Source: Mycolicibacterium parafortuitum (GTDB lineage: Bacteria > Actinomycetota > Actinomycetes > Mycobacteriales > Mycobacteriaceae). From it: 64,000 bases of DNA. Location of the stretch: NCBI RefSeq assembly GCF_010725485.1, contig NZ_AP022598.1, positions 5,394,001 through 5,458,000 of the forward strand. The letters are read 5' to 3'. The notes under the pieces were generated by a model. The model was not told where the DNA came from and did not search any database. It worked only from the letters and a program-made list of their open reading frames with translations. This document shows, one piece after another, positions 53,236 through 61,587 of the stretch (position 1 is the stretch's first letter; each line of letters begins with the position of its first letter). A program made the translations under genes and the position numbers.

Positions 53236-54362
53236 CGTCCGCCTCCCGAATCCGTCTGGAGCGCAGCGACTCCGCGGAGGAACTCCGAGGAGGCCGCGTG
53301 CACGCCGGGTGCGACCAGATGCCCGACGTGGCTGCCCTGGTGCCAGTACAGCTGCCCACCCCAACGCTCGTGCAGTGCGAGCGCGGGTCCGCGCATCGCC
53401 ATCTGATCGTGCCAGGCGCCGACGATCAGCCGTCGCGGCGGGGGCGGCGACGGCTCGAGGGACTGGTAGTCGACGGCCGACGACAACCGTGCGACGACGT
53501 CGGAGCTCAGCAGTGCGACGGTGTCGTCGACCGCGGCTCCCCACCGACCGAGATGCGCGGCGATCATCGCGTTCAGCCCGAAGATCGGCGTGTACACCGC
53601 GACCGCGTCGACCGGCTCGAGGTGGGAGACCAGCCCGGCCACCGGGCTTCCCATCGAGACTCCGGCGACGGCGAGCGCGGTGGCCTGCGGACGCAGCCAG
53701 CGCACCAGCGCCCGCACCTCGGAGACCACCCGCAGCATGCCCGCGACGTTGGCCAGCGGATCCATGTTCGGATACTCCGGCCACGCGTTCGCGCGCACCC
53801 CGCACCCGGGCTGCACCGGCAGGGCGACGTTGAAGCCGAGTTCCTGGTGGATCCACCGTGCGCGCGAGACCAGCAGATCGAAGGGCTGCCCCTGACCCGC
53901 ACCATGCACCCACACCAACCACGGTCTGCGTTCGGAGTCGGTGCGGCACACGTGCACGACCGCTGTCGCTTTGCCGCCGAACCCCTCCGCGGCCAGCGTG
54001 TCCGGCAGGTGCGGATCATGGTCGAACGTGAGCTGCTCGTAGTGGTGCCGGCCGAACCTGCGCCGGCGCAGCGACCCGATGTCGACGGGATCGGGTTCGG
54101 CGTTGGCGCCGGCCATACCGAGGGCACTCAGCTCCTCTGCGGCCGCCACGCACGAGGCCACCGAGCGTTCCAGTTTCGGCGGCGGTGCGGTCAACGTCAT
54201 CCCGGTCAGCGCCAGTTCGTCGAGTGCCACCTCGCCGAGTTGCCGGATTCCCGCCATCGACAACGGGTTCCACGAGCCGGAGGCGACAACCGCACCGTGC
54301 GCGCGGGGCAGTATCCCGGCGAGGTCGGCGCCGATCCGCACGAGACGCTCGGAGGTCCTCAC
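53232..54362 (-). CDS. Alpha/beta hydrolase family protein
   Basis: 376 residues. The nucleophile elbow is AGVSMGSPVAG (Ser near residue 240), preceded by LVWVHGAGQGQPFDL, which may supply the oxyanion hole. The catalytic His is probably in HQGSHVGHLV. The first 110 residues form a helical segment not seen in simple hydrolases. It could hydrolyse an ester made by the adjacent BVMO. The GTG at 54362 overlaps the BVMO stop (GTGA), so the two are made together. Confidence 0.82.
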   Translation of the reverse strand: MRTSERLVRIGADLAGILPRAHGAVVASGSWNPLSMAGIRQLGEVALDELALTGMTLTAPPPKLERSVASCVAAAEELSALGMAGANAEPDPVDIGSLRRRRFGRHHYEQLTFDHDPHLPDTLAAEGFGGKATAVVHVCRTDSERRPWLVWVHGAGQGQPFDLLVSRARWIHQELGFNVALPVQPGCGVRANAWPEYPNMDPLANVAGMLRVVSEVRALVRWLRPQATALAVAGVSMGSPVAGLVSHLEPVDAVAVYTPIFGLNAMIAAHLGRWGAAVDDTVALLSSDVVARLSSAVDYQSLEPSPPPPRRLIVGAWHDQMAMRGPALALHERWGGQLYWHQGSHVGHLVAPGVHAASSEFLRGVAALQTDSGGGR

Positions 54363-55987
54363 GCGAGTGTGAACCCCGCGTAGCCCTGCGCGGCGATCTC
54401 CTCGCACTGCCTGCGGTATTCGGGGATACCTGCCGTGTAGCCCATGTACCGGCGCTTCTTACCCGGCACGTTGCCGCCGTTGTACCAGGAGTTGCACGAC
54501 GGATGCACCAGCACGGTGGGTTCTACGATCGCGGCAGCCTGATCCATCCAGTTCTGCTGCGCGTCGGGCTGCGCTTCGATCGTCCGGTGACCGTGCGTGC
54601 GCAGATACGAGATGCACGCGCCGATCCACTCCACGTTCTGCTCCATCGCAGCGACGAAATTCGCTGCTGCCGAGGGGCTTCCGGGACCCTGGATGGTGAA
54701 CAGGTTCGGGAAGCCGGCGACCGCCATCCCGAGATAGCTCAGCGGACCCTCCGTCGCCCAGAAGTCGCCCAGCGACGCGCCACCGCGGCCGCGGACGTCG
54801 ATGCGGCTCAGCGCTCCGGTCATCGCGTCGAAGCCGGTCGCATACACGATCACGTCGAGTTCGTGGACGCCGCTGCCGGTCTTGATGCCGGTGGGCAACA
54901 CCGACACGATCGGGTCGGCGCGCAGGTCGACCAGCGTCACATTGTCGCGGTTGTAGGTCTGGTAGTAGCCCTGGTCGATGATCGGCCGCTTGCACGCGAA
55001 CGGATGGCTCGGGGTCAACGCCTTCGCGGTGGCCGGATCGGTGACGATGCGGGCGACCGCTTCGCCGTAGAGTTCGGCGGCCATCCGGTTGGCCTCGATG
55101 TCGAAGAAGAGATCGCCCCAATCCAGCGCGCCCATGATGCCGCGCTCCTCCACGGCGCGGATCCGGTCCTGTTTCGATGCGGACTTCAGCGGCGGCTTGG
55201 CCAGCATCTCCAGCAGCACCGAGAACGCGCTGAGCCGGGCGGCGCCCACCGGGTGTTCGCGCTGGGCGGCCCGGATCTGCGGGTACTGCGCCTTGAGGTC
55301 GTCGAGTTCACCCGGGGCGAAGGGACGCACCGTCCACGGCAGCGTGTAGGCCGCGGAGCGCTGGAAGACGGTGAGGTGGCCGGCCTCCTCGGCCACCACC
55401 GGGATCAGCTGCACCCCGGTGGATCCGGTGCCGACCACGCCGACACGTCGGCCGCGCAGGTCCACACCGGCCTCGGGCCAGCGGCTGGTGAACAGCGACG
55501 AACCGGCGAAGGTGTCCATGCCCGGGATGGTCGGTTCCAGTGGGACGGAAAGGATGCCGGTGGCCGCGATCAGATACGGCGCAGCATAGGTCTGCCCCGG
55601 CGCAGTGGCGACCACCCATTCGGTGGCGTCCTCGTCAAACCGCATCGCGGTGACGTCGGTGTGGAATGCGATGTCGCGGCGCAGATCGAGCCGGTCGGCG
55701 ACGAAGTTCAGATACGCCTCGATCTCGGGCTGGGTCGGCATGGTCTCCGTCCACACCCACTCCTGCTGGATCTCGTCGGAGAAGCTGTAGGAGTACTCGA
55801 TGCTCTCGATGTCGCACCGCGCGCCCGGATACCGGTTGAACAGCCATGTGCCGCCGACGTTGTGTGCACGCTCGAGCACCCGGACACGCAGGCCGAGTCC
55901 ACGCAGATGGTGCAGCGCGTAGAGACCGGAGAAACCGGCGCCGACGACGATCGTGTCGTAACGCGCAGGGCCTGGTTCGATCGTCAC
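54359..55987 (-). CDS. Flavin-containing monooxygenase (atypical Baeyer-Villiger fingerprint)
   Basis: 542 residues. The FAD motif is TIVVGAGFSGLYALHHL and the NADPH motif is VGVVGTGSTGVQLI. The fingerprint region reads FAGSSLFTSRWP, so the His of FxGxxxHxxxW[P/D] is replaced by Phe. The general sequence is still close to Baeyer-Villiger enzymes (WLFNRYPGARCDIESIEYSYSFS). The activity may therefore be altered or the enzyme may be an N- or S-oxygenase. The ATG at 55987 follows GGAGGA. It is the first gene of a five-gene operon and is divergent from the Rieske gene across 95 bases with an operator palindrome. Confidence 0.9.
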   Translation of the reverse strand: MTIEPGPARYDTIVVGAGFSGLYALHHLRGLGLRVRVLERAHNVGGTWLFNRYPGARCDIESIEYSYSFSDEIQQEWVWTETMPTQPEIEAYLNFVADRLDLRRDIAFHTDVTAMRFDEDATEWVVATAPGQTYAAPYLIAATGILSVPLEPTIPGMDTFAGSSLFTSRWPEAGVDLRGRRVGVVGTGSTGVQLIPVVAEEAGHLTVFQRSAAYTLPWTVRPFAPGELDDLKAQYPQIRAAQREHPVGAARLSAFSVLLEMLAKPPLKSASKQDRIRAVEERGIMGALDWGDLFFDIEANRMAAELYGEAVARIVTDPATAKALTPSHPFACKRPIIDQGYYQTYNRDNVTLVDLRADPIVSVLPTGIKTGSGVHELDVIVYATGFDAMTGALSRIDVRGRGGASLGDFWATEGPLSYLGMAVAGFPNLFTIQGPGSPSAAANFVAAMEQNVEWIGACISYLRTHGHRTIEAQPDAQQNWMDQAAAIVEPTVLVHPSCNSWYNGGNVPGKKRRYMGYTAGIPEYRRQCEEIAAQGYAGFTLA

Positions 55988-56006
55988 TGTTCCTCCGGGC
56001 TCGACA

Positions 56007-56027
56007 TACTGTCGCTGTTACAGTAAC
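56007..56027. promoter_or_regulatory. Operator repeat, promoter region 2 (GTTACAGTAAC palindrome)
   Basis: GTTACAGTAAC at 56017-56027 is an inverted repeat around a single base. An extra half-site TACTGT lies at 56007-56012. The site sits between the BVMO operon and the Rieske/FadD genes. TACAGT (56019-56024) and TACTGT on the other strand fit -10 hexamers facing each gene. Confidence 0.65.
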
Positions 56028-56082
56028 GATGTCCGCAGATGCGTGTGAGTAGATCCGGCCGATCGGTGCGAGGAGTCGCGAC

Positions 56083-57132
56083 ATGAAAGTCCCGTTCACC
56101 TGGAAGGTCACCGGATGGTTCATGATCGGCTGGTCCGCCGAGTACCAGGTCGGCGACGTCAAGGCGCTCCGGTACTTCGGTGAGGATCTGGCCGCCTATC
56201 GCGACGAATCCGGCGAACTGCATGTGCTGGAGGCGCACTGCAAGCACCTCGGCGCCCACATCGGGCACGGCGGCACGGTGGTCGGCGACTGCATCGAGTG
56301 CCCGTTCCACGGCTGGCGCTGGGGCCCGCACGGCCACAACACCTACATCCCGTACCAGCCCGACCGGCCCAACAAGGGTCTGAGACTGCGGTCCTATCCC
56401 GTCCGGGAGCAGTACGGCTGCATCTTCATCTGGTACCAGCCCAACGGTGACCCGCCGCGGTGGGAGATGCCGGACATCTTCTTGAAGTTCCCGCAGTTCG
56501 AGACCGACCCCGCCGCGTACTACCGCCCGTACCCGGAGTTCTCCAGGCGCGCCGACGGCATCCCCGTGCACCCGCAGATCGTCGCCGAGAACGGTCCGGA
56601 CAGTTCACATTTCCGGTATGTGCACAAGGCGACGGTCACCCCGGTGTGTCTGCACTGGGAGCACGTCGACGAGGAGTGGCGGTTCCTGACCGGCTGGCCC
56701 GACGTGCGCAGCGACGATCCGGACACGATGGCGCTGAAGATCCACAGCCACTACAGCGGCCTCGGGTTCGCGATGAGCGTGTTCGAGGGCTCGTCGAACC
56801 ACCGCCTGATCTTCGCGTGCACCCCGGTCGACGACGAGGTGTCGGACATGTTCTATTCGATCTGGTGGCCCAAGGTGGCGGGCGAGACATCCGACGTCCC
56901 CCCGCCGGAGGTCCGCGAGAAGGTCGAGCGGCAGTTCCTCAAGACCGTGTGGGAGGACGTCGACATCTGGGAGCACCAGAAGTACATCGAGAACCCGCCG
57001 CTGGCCAAGATCGACGCGAAACCCTATATGGCGATGCGCAAGTGGGCTCAGCAGTTCTACGAGGTGCCGCCGGTCGGCGATCCCGTGGCCACCCGGGGAG
57101 GATTCCGCTCGGCCGGCTCGCGACACCCATGA
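56083..57132 (+). CDS. Rieske [2Fe-2S] non-heme iron oxygenase, KshA-like
   Basis: 349 residues. The Rieske cluster motif is CKHLGAH...CIECPFHGW (CxH and CxxH). The catalytic mononuclear iron site is in NGPDSSHFRYVHKA. C-terminal sequences (VWEDVDIWEHQKYIENPPL, MRKWAQQFYEV) resemble the oxygenase component of 3-ketosteroid 9-alpha-hydroxylase. It should hydroxylate a bulky, probably ring-containing substrate with electrons from a separate reductase, which is not in the window. The start ATG follows GAGGAG. The FadD gene follows after 60 bases on the same strand. Confidence 0.92.
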   Translation: MKVPFTWKVTGWFMIGWSAEYQVGDVKALRYFGEDLAAYRDESGELHVLEAHCKHLGAHIGHGGTVVGDCIECPFHGWRWGPHGHNTYIPYQPDRPNKGLRLRSYPVREQYGCIFIWYQPNGDPPRWEMPDIFLKFPQFETDPAAYYRPYPEFSRRADGIPVHPQIVAENGPDSSHFRYVHKATVTPVCLHWEHVDEEWRFLTGWPDVRSDDPDTMALKIHSHYSGLGFAMSVFEGSSNHRLIFACTPVDDEVSDMFYSIWWPKVAGETSDVPPPEVREKVERQFLKTVWEDVDIWEHQKYIENPPLAKIDAKPYMAMRKWAQQFYEVPPVGDPVATRGGFRSAGSRHP

Positions 57133-57192
57133 CCATACAACTTTGCGGTATCTGTCTACCTGGTGTGGATGCGGCAGTCTAGAGTCCATCGC

Positions 57193-58845
57193 ATGACCGA
57201 GCCGACTCAGTTCACCGTCCCGGCCGCCGCCGATGCCATCGCCGCAGTGATCGGCGATCGGGAGTTCATCGTCCAGGGATCGCGCCGTTTCACCTACTCG
57301 CAGATCATCGAGCGCTCGAATCGGCTGGCGACGTTCCTGCACGCCCAGGGCCTCGGCTGCCATGTCGAGCGCGGCGCGCTGGCCGGCCATGAGGCCGGGC
57401 AGGACCTGCTCGGCATCTACGCCCACAACGGTCCCGAGTACGTCGAAGGCATGCTGGGCGCCTGGCGGGCCCGCGTCGCGCCGTTCAACGTGAACTACCG
57501 CTACGTCAAGAGCGAGCTGCAGTACCTGTTGTCGGACTCCGGCGCGACCGCGCTGCTCTACCACGCCGCGTTTGCACCCCGGCTGGCCGAGGTGCTGCCC
57601 GACCTTCCCGCGCTGAAGGTGCTGATCCAGATCGCCGACGACTCGGGCAACGAACTGCTGCCCGGCGCAGTCGATTACGAGTCCATCGTGGCCGACGGGC
57701 CCGCCGACCCGCCGCCGGTGCAACCGTCGCCCGACGATCTGTACGTGCTCTACACCGGCGGGACCACCGGAATGCCCAAGGGCGTGCTGTGGCGCCAGCA
57801 CGACATCTTCATGACCTCGTTCGGCGGCCGCAGCCTCTACACCGGTGAGCTCGTCTCGACCCTCGACGACATCGCCACGCGCTGCGCTGACTCCCCCGGC
57901 TCGACGCTGATGGTGCTGCCGCCGCTGATGCACGGCGCCGCCCAGTGGGCGGTCTTCACCGCGATGAACACCGGTCAGACCGTCGTGTTCTCGGCAGTCA
58001 CCGATCATCTGGACGTCGACGACGTCGTCGCCACGATCGAGCGGGAGAAGGTACTGGCCGTCACCGTGGTCGGCGATGCGATGGCCCGGCCGCTGGCCGA
58101 CGCGTTCGAGCGCACCAGCGCCGATCTGTCCTCGCTGGCGGTGGTCGCCAACGGCGGCGCCCAGCTGACCCCGACGGCCAAACAGCGCCTGATCGACGTC
58201 AAGGCGAACCTGATGGTGGTCGACGGCGTCGGCTCGTCGGAGACCGGTGCGCAGATGACGCACATGTCGGCGCCGGGCGCGGTGTCGACCGGGAAGTTCA
58301 CCGCGGGCCCCGACACCTTCGTCGCCGCAGAGGATCTCGGCTCGATCCTGAGCCCCGGTCACGACGGCATCGGCTGGCTCGCGCAGCGCGGGTACGTGCC
58401 GCTCGGCTACAAGGGGGACGCGACGAAGACCGCCGCGACGTTCCCCGTCATCGACGGTGTGCGCTACTCGATCCCGGGTGACCGCGCCCGCCATCTCGCC
58501 GACGGCGCCGTCGAACTGCTGGGCCGCGACTCGGTCACGATCAACTCCGGCGGCGAGAAGATCTTCGCCGAGGAGGTCGAGTCGGCGATCGCATCGCATC
58601 CGGCCGTGGCCGACGTGGTGGTCGCCGGACGGCCCAGCGAGCGCTGGGGCCAGGAGGTGGTCGCCGTCGTCGCGCTGGCCTCCGGCGCGCAGGCGAGCGC
58701 CGACGACCTCATCGAGCACGCCTCGACGGTGATCGCGCGCTACAAGCTGCCGAAAGCGGTGGTGTTCCGGCCGGTCATCGAGCGCAGCCCGGCGGGCAAG
58801 GCCGACTACCGGTGGGCCCGCGAACAGGCGGTCAGCGGTTCCTGA
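57193..58845 (+). CDS. Acyl-CoA synthetase (FadD family, FadD19-like)
   Basis: 550 residues of the AMP-forming acyl-CoA synthetase family. The P-loop-like motif is YVLYTGGTTGMPKGVLWRQ, with the VLWRQ extension seen in steroid-side-chain ligases such as FadD19 (recalled). Other motifs are GSSETGAQMTH and the C-terminal hinge and Lys region LLGRDSVTINSGGEKIFAEEV...ERSPAGKADYRW. It should activate a carboxylic acid to its CoA thioester with ATP. The ATG at 57193 is used. Its last 14 bases overlap the convergent aldehyde dehydrogenase gene. Confidence 0.92.
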   Translation: MTEPTQFTVPAAADAIAAVIGDREFIVQGSRRFTYSQIIERSNRLATFLHAQGLGCHVERGALAGHEAGQDLLGIYAHNGPEYVEGMLGAWRARVAPFNVNYRYVKSELQYLLSDSGATALLYHAAFAPRLAEVLPDLPALKVLIQIADDSGNELLPGAVDYESIVADGPADPPPVQPSPDDLYVLYTGGTTGMPKGVLWRQHDIFMTSFGGRSLYTGELVSTLDDIATRCADSPGSTLMVLPPLMHGAAQWAVFTAMNTGQTVVFSAVTDHLDVDDVVATIEREKVLAVTVVGDAMARPLADAFERTSADLSSLAVVANGGAQLTPTAKQRLIDVKANLMVVDGVGSSETGAQMTHMSAPGAVSTGKFTAGPDTFVAAEDLGSILSPGHDGIGWLAQRGYVPLGYKGDATKTAATFPVIDGVRYSIPGDRARHLADGAVELLGRDSVTINSGGEKIFAEEVESAIASHPAVADVVVAGRPSERWGQEVVAVVALASGAQASADDLIEHASTVIARYKLPKAVVFRPVIERSPAGKADYRWAREQAVSGS

Positions 58846-60295
58846 GCCGTTTATGGGTCCGCCGACGCGCCCTGCGTAGCGCCAGCACGGTGGTCAACCT
58901 CATCGACGGCGTGAACGGCGGCGCGGCCCGCCCGGTGATGGTGAACGGCAGGTCGCTGCCCACCACCGTGCGGTAGTGGCTGAACGCGTCGAATCCCGCC
59001 TTGCCGTGGTAGGCACCCATCCCGCTGCGGCCCACCCCGCCGAACGGGGCCGCCGACGGGATCATCTGCGCGGCGAAGTCGTTGCGCGCGACGCCGCCGC
59101 TGCGGGTGCGGGCGACGAACGACCGGAAATCGGCGGTGTCGGGCCCGAACCAGTAGGCCACCAGCGGGGCGGGCCGCGCGTTGACGTAGTCGACCACCTC
59201 GGCCAGCCGTTCGTAGGTGCGGATCGTCAGCACCGGCCCGAACGTCTCCTCGTCGGCCAGGCGCATGCTGTCGTCCACGTCGCGCACCAGGGTCGGGGCG
59301 ATCTTGCGGGTGTCCCGGTCGGGCAGCGTCTCCCCCGGCGGCGAAACCGTCTCGACCCGTGCGCCTTTGGCGTGCGCGTCCTCGACCAGCCCGACGACAC
59401 GGTCGAAGTTGGCCTCGTTCACCGACGAGCAGTAGTCGTCGTTGGCGACGATGGCCGGGAACATCGCCCGCCAGGCGTCGCGGACGGTGGCGACGAACAG
59501 TTCGGCGTGTTTGGCCGGCACGAACACGTAGTCCGGGCATACGCACACCTGACCGCCGTTGATCATGCGGCCCTGAGCGATTCGCGTCGCAGCGCGGCGG
59601 ATATCGGCGTCGGGAGCGACCACCACCGGGTTCTTGCCGCCGAGTTCCAGGGTCACCGGCACCAGGTTGGTCGCCGCGGCCTGTCCGACCAGCGCACCGA
59701 CCGTCGGCGAACCGGTGAAGAACAGGTGGTCGAACGGAAGCGCCGCGAATGCGGCGCCGACCTGTGCGTCACCGGTCATCACGGTCAGTTCGGCCGGATC
59801 GAAGTACCTCGGCGCGAGTTCGGCCATCAGGGCGGCGGTGCGCGGGGTGACCTCCGACATCTTGATCATCACGCGGTTACCCGCGGCGAACGCCGCCGCG
59901 GCGGGCAGGATCACCAGGTTCAGCGGGAAATTCCAGGGTCCGATGATGCCGACGACCCCCAGCGGGCACGGGTGCACCTCGGCGCGCAGGCCGAGCCGGC
60001 CGGCCGGGCGCATCAGCCTGGCCGGCTTCATCCATTGCCGGACATGGGATCTGGTGTGCTCGATCACCGAGATCATGCCCATGATCTCGGTGAACAGGGT
60101 CGCGGCCCGCGGCCTGGTGCCGAAGTCCTCGGCCATCGCGTCGACGAACGCGTCCGCGTTGTCGAGAACAAGCGCCAGCAGTCGGTCGATGCGGTTGCGC
60201 CGCAACGCCACATCGGGTGGCCCGTCGGCCAGGAACGACGCCCGTTGGCAGTCCAGCAGCTCCGACATCGGTTGCGCGGTCACCGTCTGTGTCAT
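58832..60295 (-). CDS. Aldehyde dehydrogenase, class 3/coniferyl aldehyde type
   Basis: 487 residues. The cofactor segment is GPWNFPLNLVILPAAAAFAAGN, the general-base motif LELGGKNPVVV and the catalytic Cys251 in MINGGQVCVCPDY. The short N-terminus is that of class 3/coniferyl aldehyde dehydrogenases. A basic, partly hydrophobic tail (TTVLALRRARRRTHKRLRNR) may touch the membrane. It should oxidise a hydrophobic aldehyde. The ATG overlaps the DUF2834 stop (ATGA). It is the third gene of the operon starting with the SDR at 61439. Confidence 0.92.
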   Translation of the reverse strand: MTQTVTAQPMSELLDCQRASFLADGPPDVALRRNRIDRLLALVLDNADAFVDAMAEDFGTRPRAATLFTEIMGMISVIEHTRSHVRQWMKPARLMRPAGRLGLRAEVHPCPLGVVGIIGPWNFPLNLVILPAAAAFAAGNRVMIKMSEVTPRTAALMAELAPRYFDPAELTVMTGDAQVGAAFAALPFDHLFFTGSPTVGALVGQAAATNLVPVTLELGGKNPVVVAPDADIRRAATRIAQGRMINGGQVCVCPDYVFVPAKHAELFVATVRDAWRAMFPAIVANDDYCSSVNEANFDRVVGLVEDAHAKGARVETVSPPGETLPDRDTRKIAPTLVRDVDDSMRLADEETFGPVLTIRTYERLAEVVDYVNARPAPLVAYWFGPDTADFRSFVARTRSGGVARNDFAAQMIPSAAPFGGVGRSGMGAYHGKAGFDAFSHYRTVVGSDLPFTITGRAAPPFTPSMRLTTVLALRRARRRTHKRLRNR

Positions 60296-60654
60296 GTCTG
60301 CACCTTGTGCGCCGAACGGTGACGGGCCAGCGCGATCTGCCGGACGATCAGGAAGATCGGGAAGCCCACACTCACGGCGACGACCATACTGATCACGAAA
60401 TACAGCCAGACCCGGGAGATTCCGAGCCGGCGCGCCTCGACCGCCATGAACACGAAGACCGCGGCGCCGGCGAGCACCACGTCGTTGGTCAGTGAGGCAG
60501 CAGCATGGTTGGCGTATCCCGCGCGGATGAAGTCGAGCAGGCTCTCCCCCTGCCCGCTCGTGAGGAACGCGACGTTGTGCCACCACGTCGCGACCAGCGC
60601 GACGACGGCGATCACCGCGTAGACCGCGCACAGAGCCCTGTCGCCTCGGGTCAT
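60292..60654 (-). CDS. DUF2834 family membrane protein
   Basis: 120 residues with about three membrane helices: a first near ALCAVYAVIAVVALVATWW, a middle region SLTNDVVLAGAAVFVFMAVEARRLGI, and a third RVWLYFVISMVVAVSVGFPIFLIVRQI. The order and the Glu-Ala-Arg-Arg motif between helices two and three match DUF2834 as I recall it. The function is unknown. It is coupled at both ends (ATGA) between the SDR and the aldehyde dehydrogenase, so it may help anchor them or handle a hydrophobic substrate. Confidence 0.82.
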   Translation of the reverse strand: MTRGDRALCAVYAVIAVVALVATWWHNVAFLTSGQGESLLDFIRAGYANHAAASLTNDVVLAGAAVFVFMAVEARRLGISRVWLYFVISMVVAVSVGFPIFLIVRQIALARHRSAHKVQT

Positions 60655-61439
60655 ACCTGGACGCTCTCCGGCATCGGATAGACCAGCGCCGCGGTGAAGC
60701 CCGCGTCGACCTGGATGTCCTGACCGTTGATCCACCGCGCCTCCGGTGAGGTCAGGAAGCCGATCGCCGGAGTCATGTCGTCGACGGTGCCGTGCCGCCC
60801 GATGGTCGCGCGCACGCCGTCGAGCATCTCCTTGCCCATCGCCTTCTCGAAGTCACCGAGAATCGGGGTCTCGGTGGGGCCGGGGCTGACGGTGTTGACC
60901 CGCACCCCGTGCTCGCGCCACGCGAGGCCGGACAGGCGCTTGGCGTACAGCACCAAAGCCTGCTTGGAGAAGTAGTAGGCCATCGCGGGCTCCTGCGCGG
61001 CGAGCCAACGCAGCACGGACGCGGCGTCTTTGGCGTCGAGGAGTCCGGCCAGCAGTGCAGTGTTGTTCTCCCAGCCGAGCGCCGCCGTCGACGCGACCGC
61101 CACCATCGCGCCGCCCCGGTTCATCCGCGGCAGCATGCCGTCGAGCATCAACCGGGCGCCCAGGTAGTTCACTGTCAGCACGTCGGCAGCGTCGGCGGTA
61201 CCGGGAATGCCGGCGACATGCGCGAGCACATCCCAGCCGGTGCCGATCTGTGCGAGTGTCGCGTCGATCTGCCCGGTATCGCGCAGATCGCAGACGAGCC
61301 ATTCCGCCACGGGAAGGCTACGGGGCCTGGCGTCGACGGCCAGCACATGATCGCCGCGGGCCTGAAACCACTGCGCCGTCGCGGCGCCGATTCCCGACCC
61401 GGCTCCGACCACCACGACGCGGCGCGCTTCTGCAGACAT
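60651..61439 (-). CDS. SDR family oxidoreductase, coniferyl-alcohol/3-alpha-hydroxysteroid dehydrogenase type
   Basis: 262 residues. The cofactor motif is VVVVGAGSGIGAATAQWFQARG with Asp of AVDARP suggesting NAD. The active-site Ser is in VASTAALG and the Tyr-Lys in YYFSKQAL. The segment RVNTVSPGPTETPILGDFEKAMG and the end WINGQDIQVDAGFTAAL fit the coniferyl-alcohol dehydrogenase/HsdA branch. It should oxidise an alcohol to a ketone or aldehyde for the following aldehyde dehydrogenase. The ATG at 61439 follows AGGAGGG. It is the first gene of its three-gene operon. Confidence 0.92.
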   Translation of the reverse strand: MSAEARRVVVVGAGSGIGAATAQWFQARGDHVLAVDARPRSLPVAEWLVCDLRDTGQIDATLAQIGTGWDVLAHVAGIPGTADAADVLTVNYLGARLMLDGMLPRMNRGGAMVAVASTAALGWENNTALLAGLLDAKDAASVLRWLAAQEPAMAYYFSKQALVLYAKRLSGLAWREHGVRVNTVSPGPTETPILGDFEKAMGKEMLDGVRATIGRHGTVDDMTPAIGFLTSPEARWINGQDIQVDAGFTAALVYPMPESVQV

Positions 61440-61497
61440 CGTTGAGCCCTCCTGCCGATCCGCGGTCACAGCGGCCGCCACAGATTCTAGTGACTTC

Positions 61498-61515
61498 TAC
61501 TGTAGTTCTTACTGT
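61498..61515. promoter_or_regulatory. Operator repeat, promoter region 3a (TACTGT direct repeats)
   Basis: TACTGT occurs at 61498-61503 and 61510-61515, direct repeats 12 bases apart. Read on the minus strand this is ACAGTAAG-N4-ACAGTAG, nearly the same as the site at 49139-49158. TACAGT on the minus strand (61503-61498) fits a -10 hexamer for the SDR gene. Confidence 0.65.
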
Positions 61516-61559
61516 TTTGCCGCCAATAGACTCTTTCCGGCCGGAACGCCGCTGTACAG

Positions 61560-61586
61560 CCGCTACTGTAACCGTTACAGTAGCGG
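61560..61586. promoter_or_regulatory. 27-bp perfect palindrome at the P450 start (promoter region 3b)
   Basis: Arms 61560-61572 and 61574-61586 are perfect reverse complements around one central base; the core is CTGTAAC-C-GTTACAG. TACAGT (61576-61581) is followed by exactly 6 bases and the ATG at 61588, matching a leaderless promoter. A second small palindrome, GCTGTACAGC, lies just upstream (61551-61560). A protein bound here would cover the -10 and the transcription start. Confidence 0.7.
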
Positions 61587-61587
61587 A

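Noticed and set aside
56605..58719. A 704-codon frame antisense to the Rieske and fadD genes
   Set aside because: It spans two well-supported genes and shows no family features.
49139..61586. KstR or KstR2 operators as the explanation for the repeated motif
   Set aside because: The recalled KstR (TNNAACNNGTTNNA) and KstR2 (ANCAAGNNCTTGNT) patterns do not fit ACAGTAAG direct repeats or GTTACAGTAAC.
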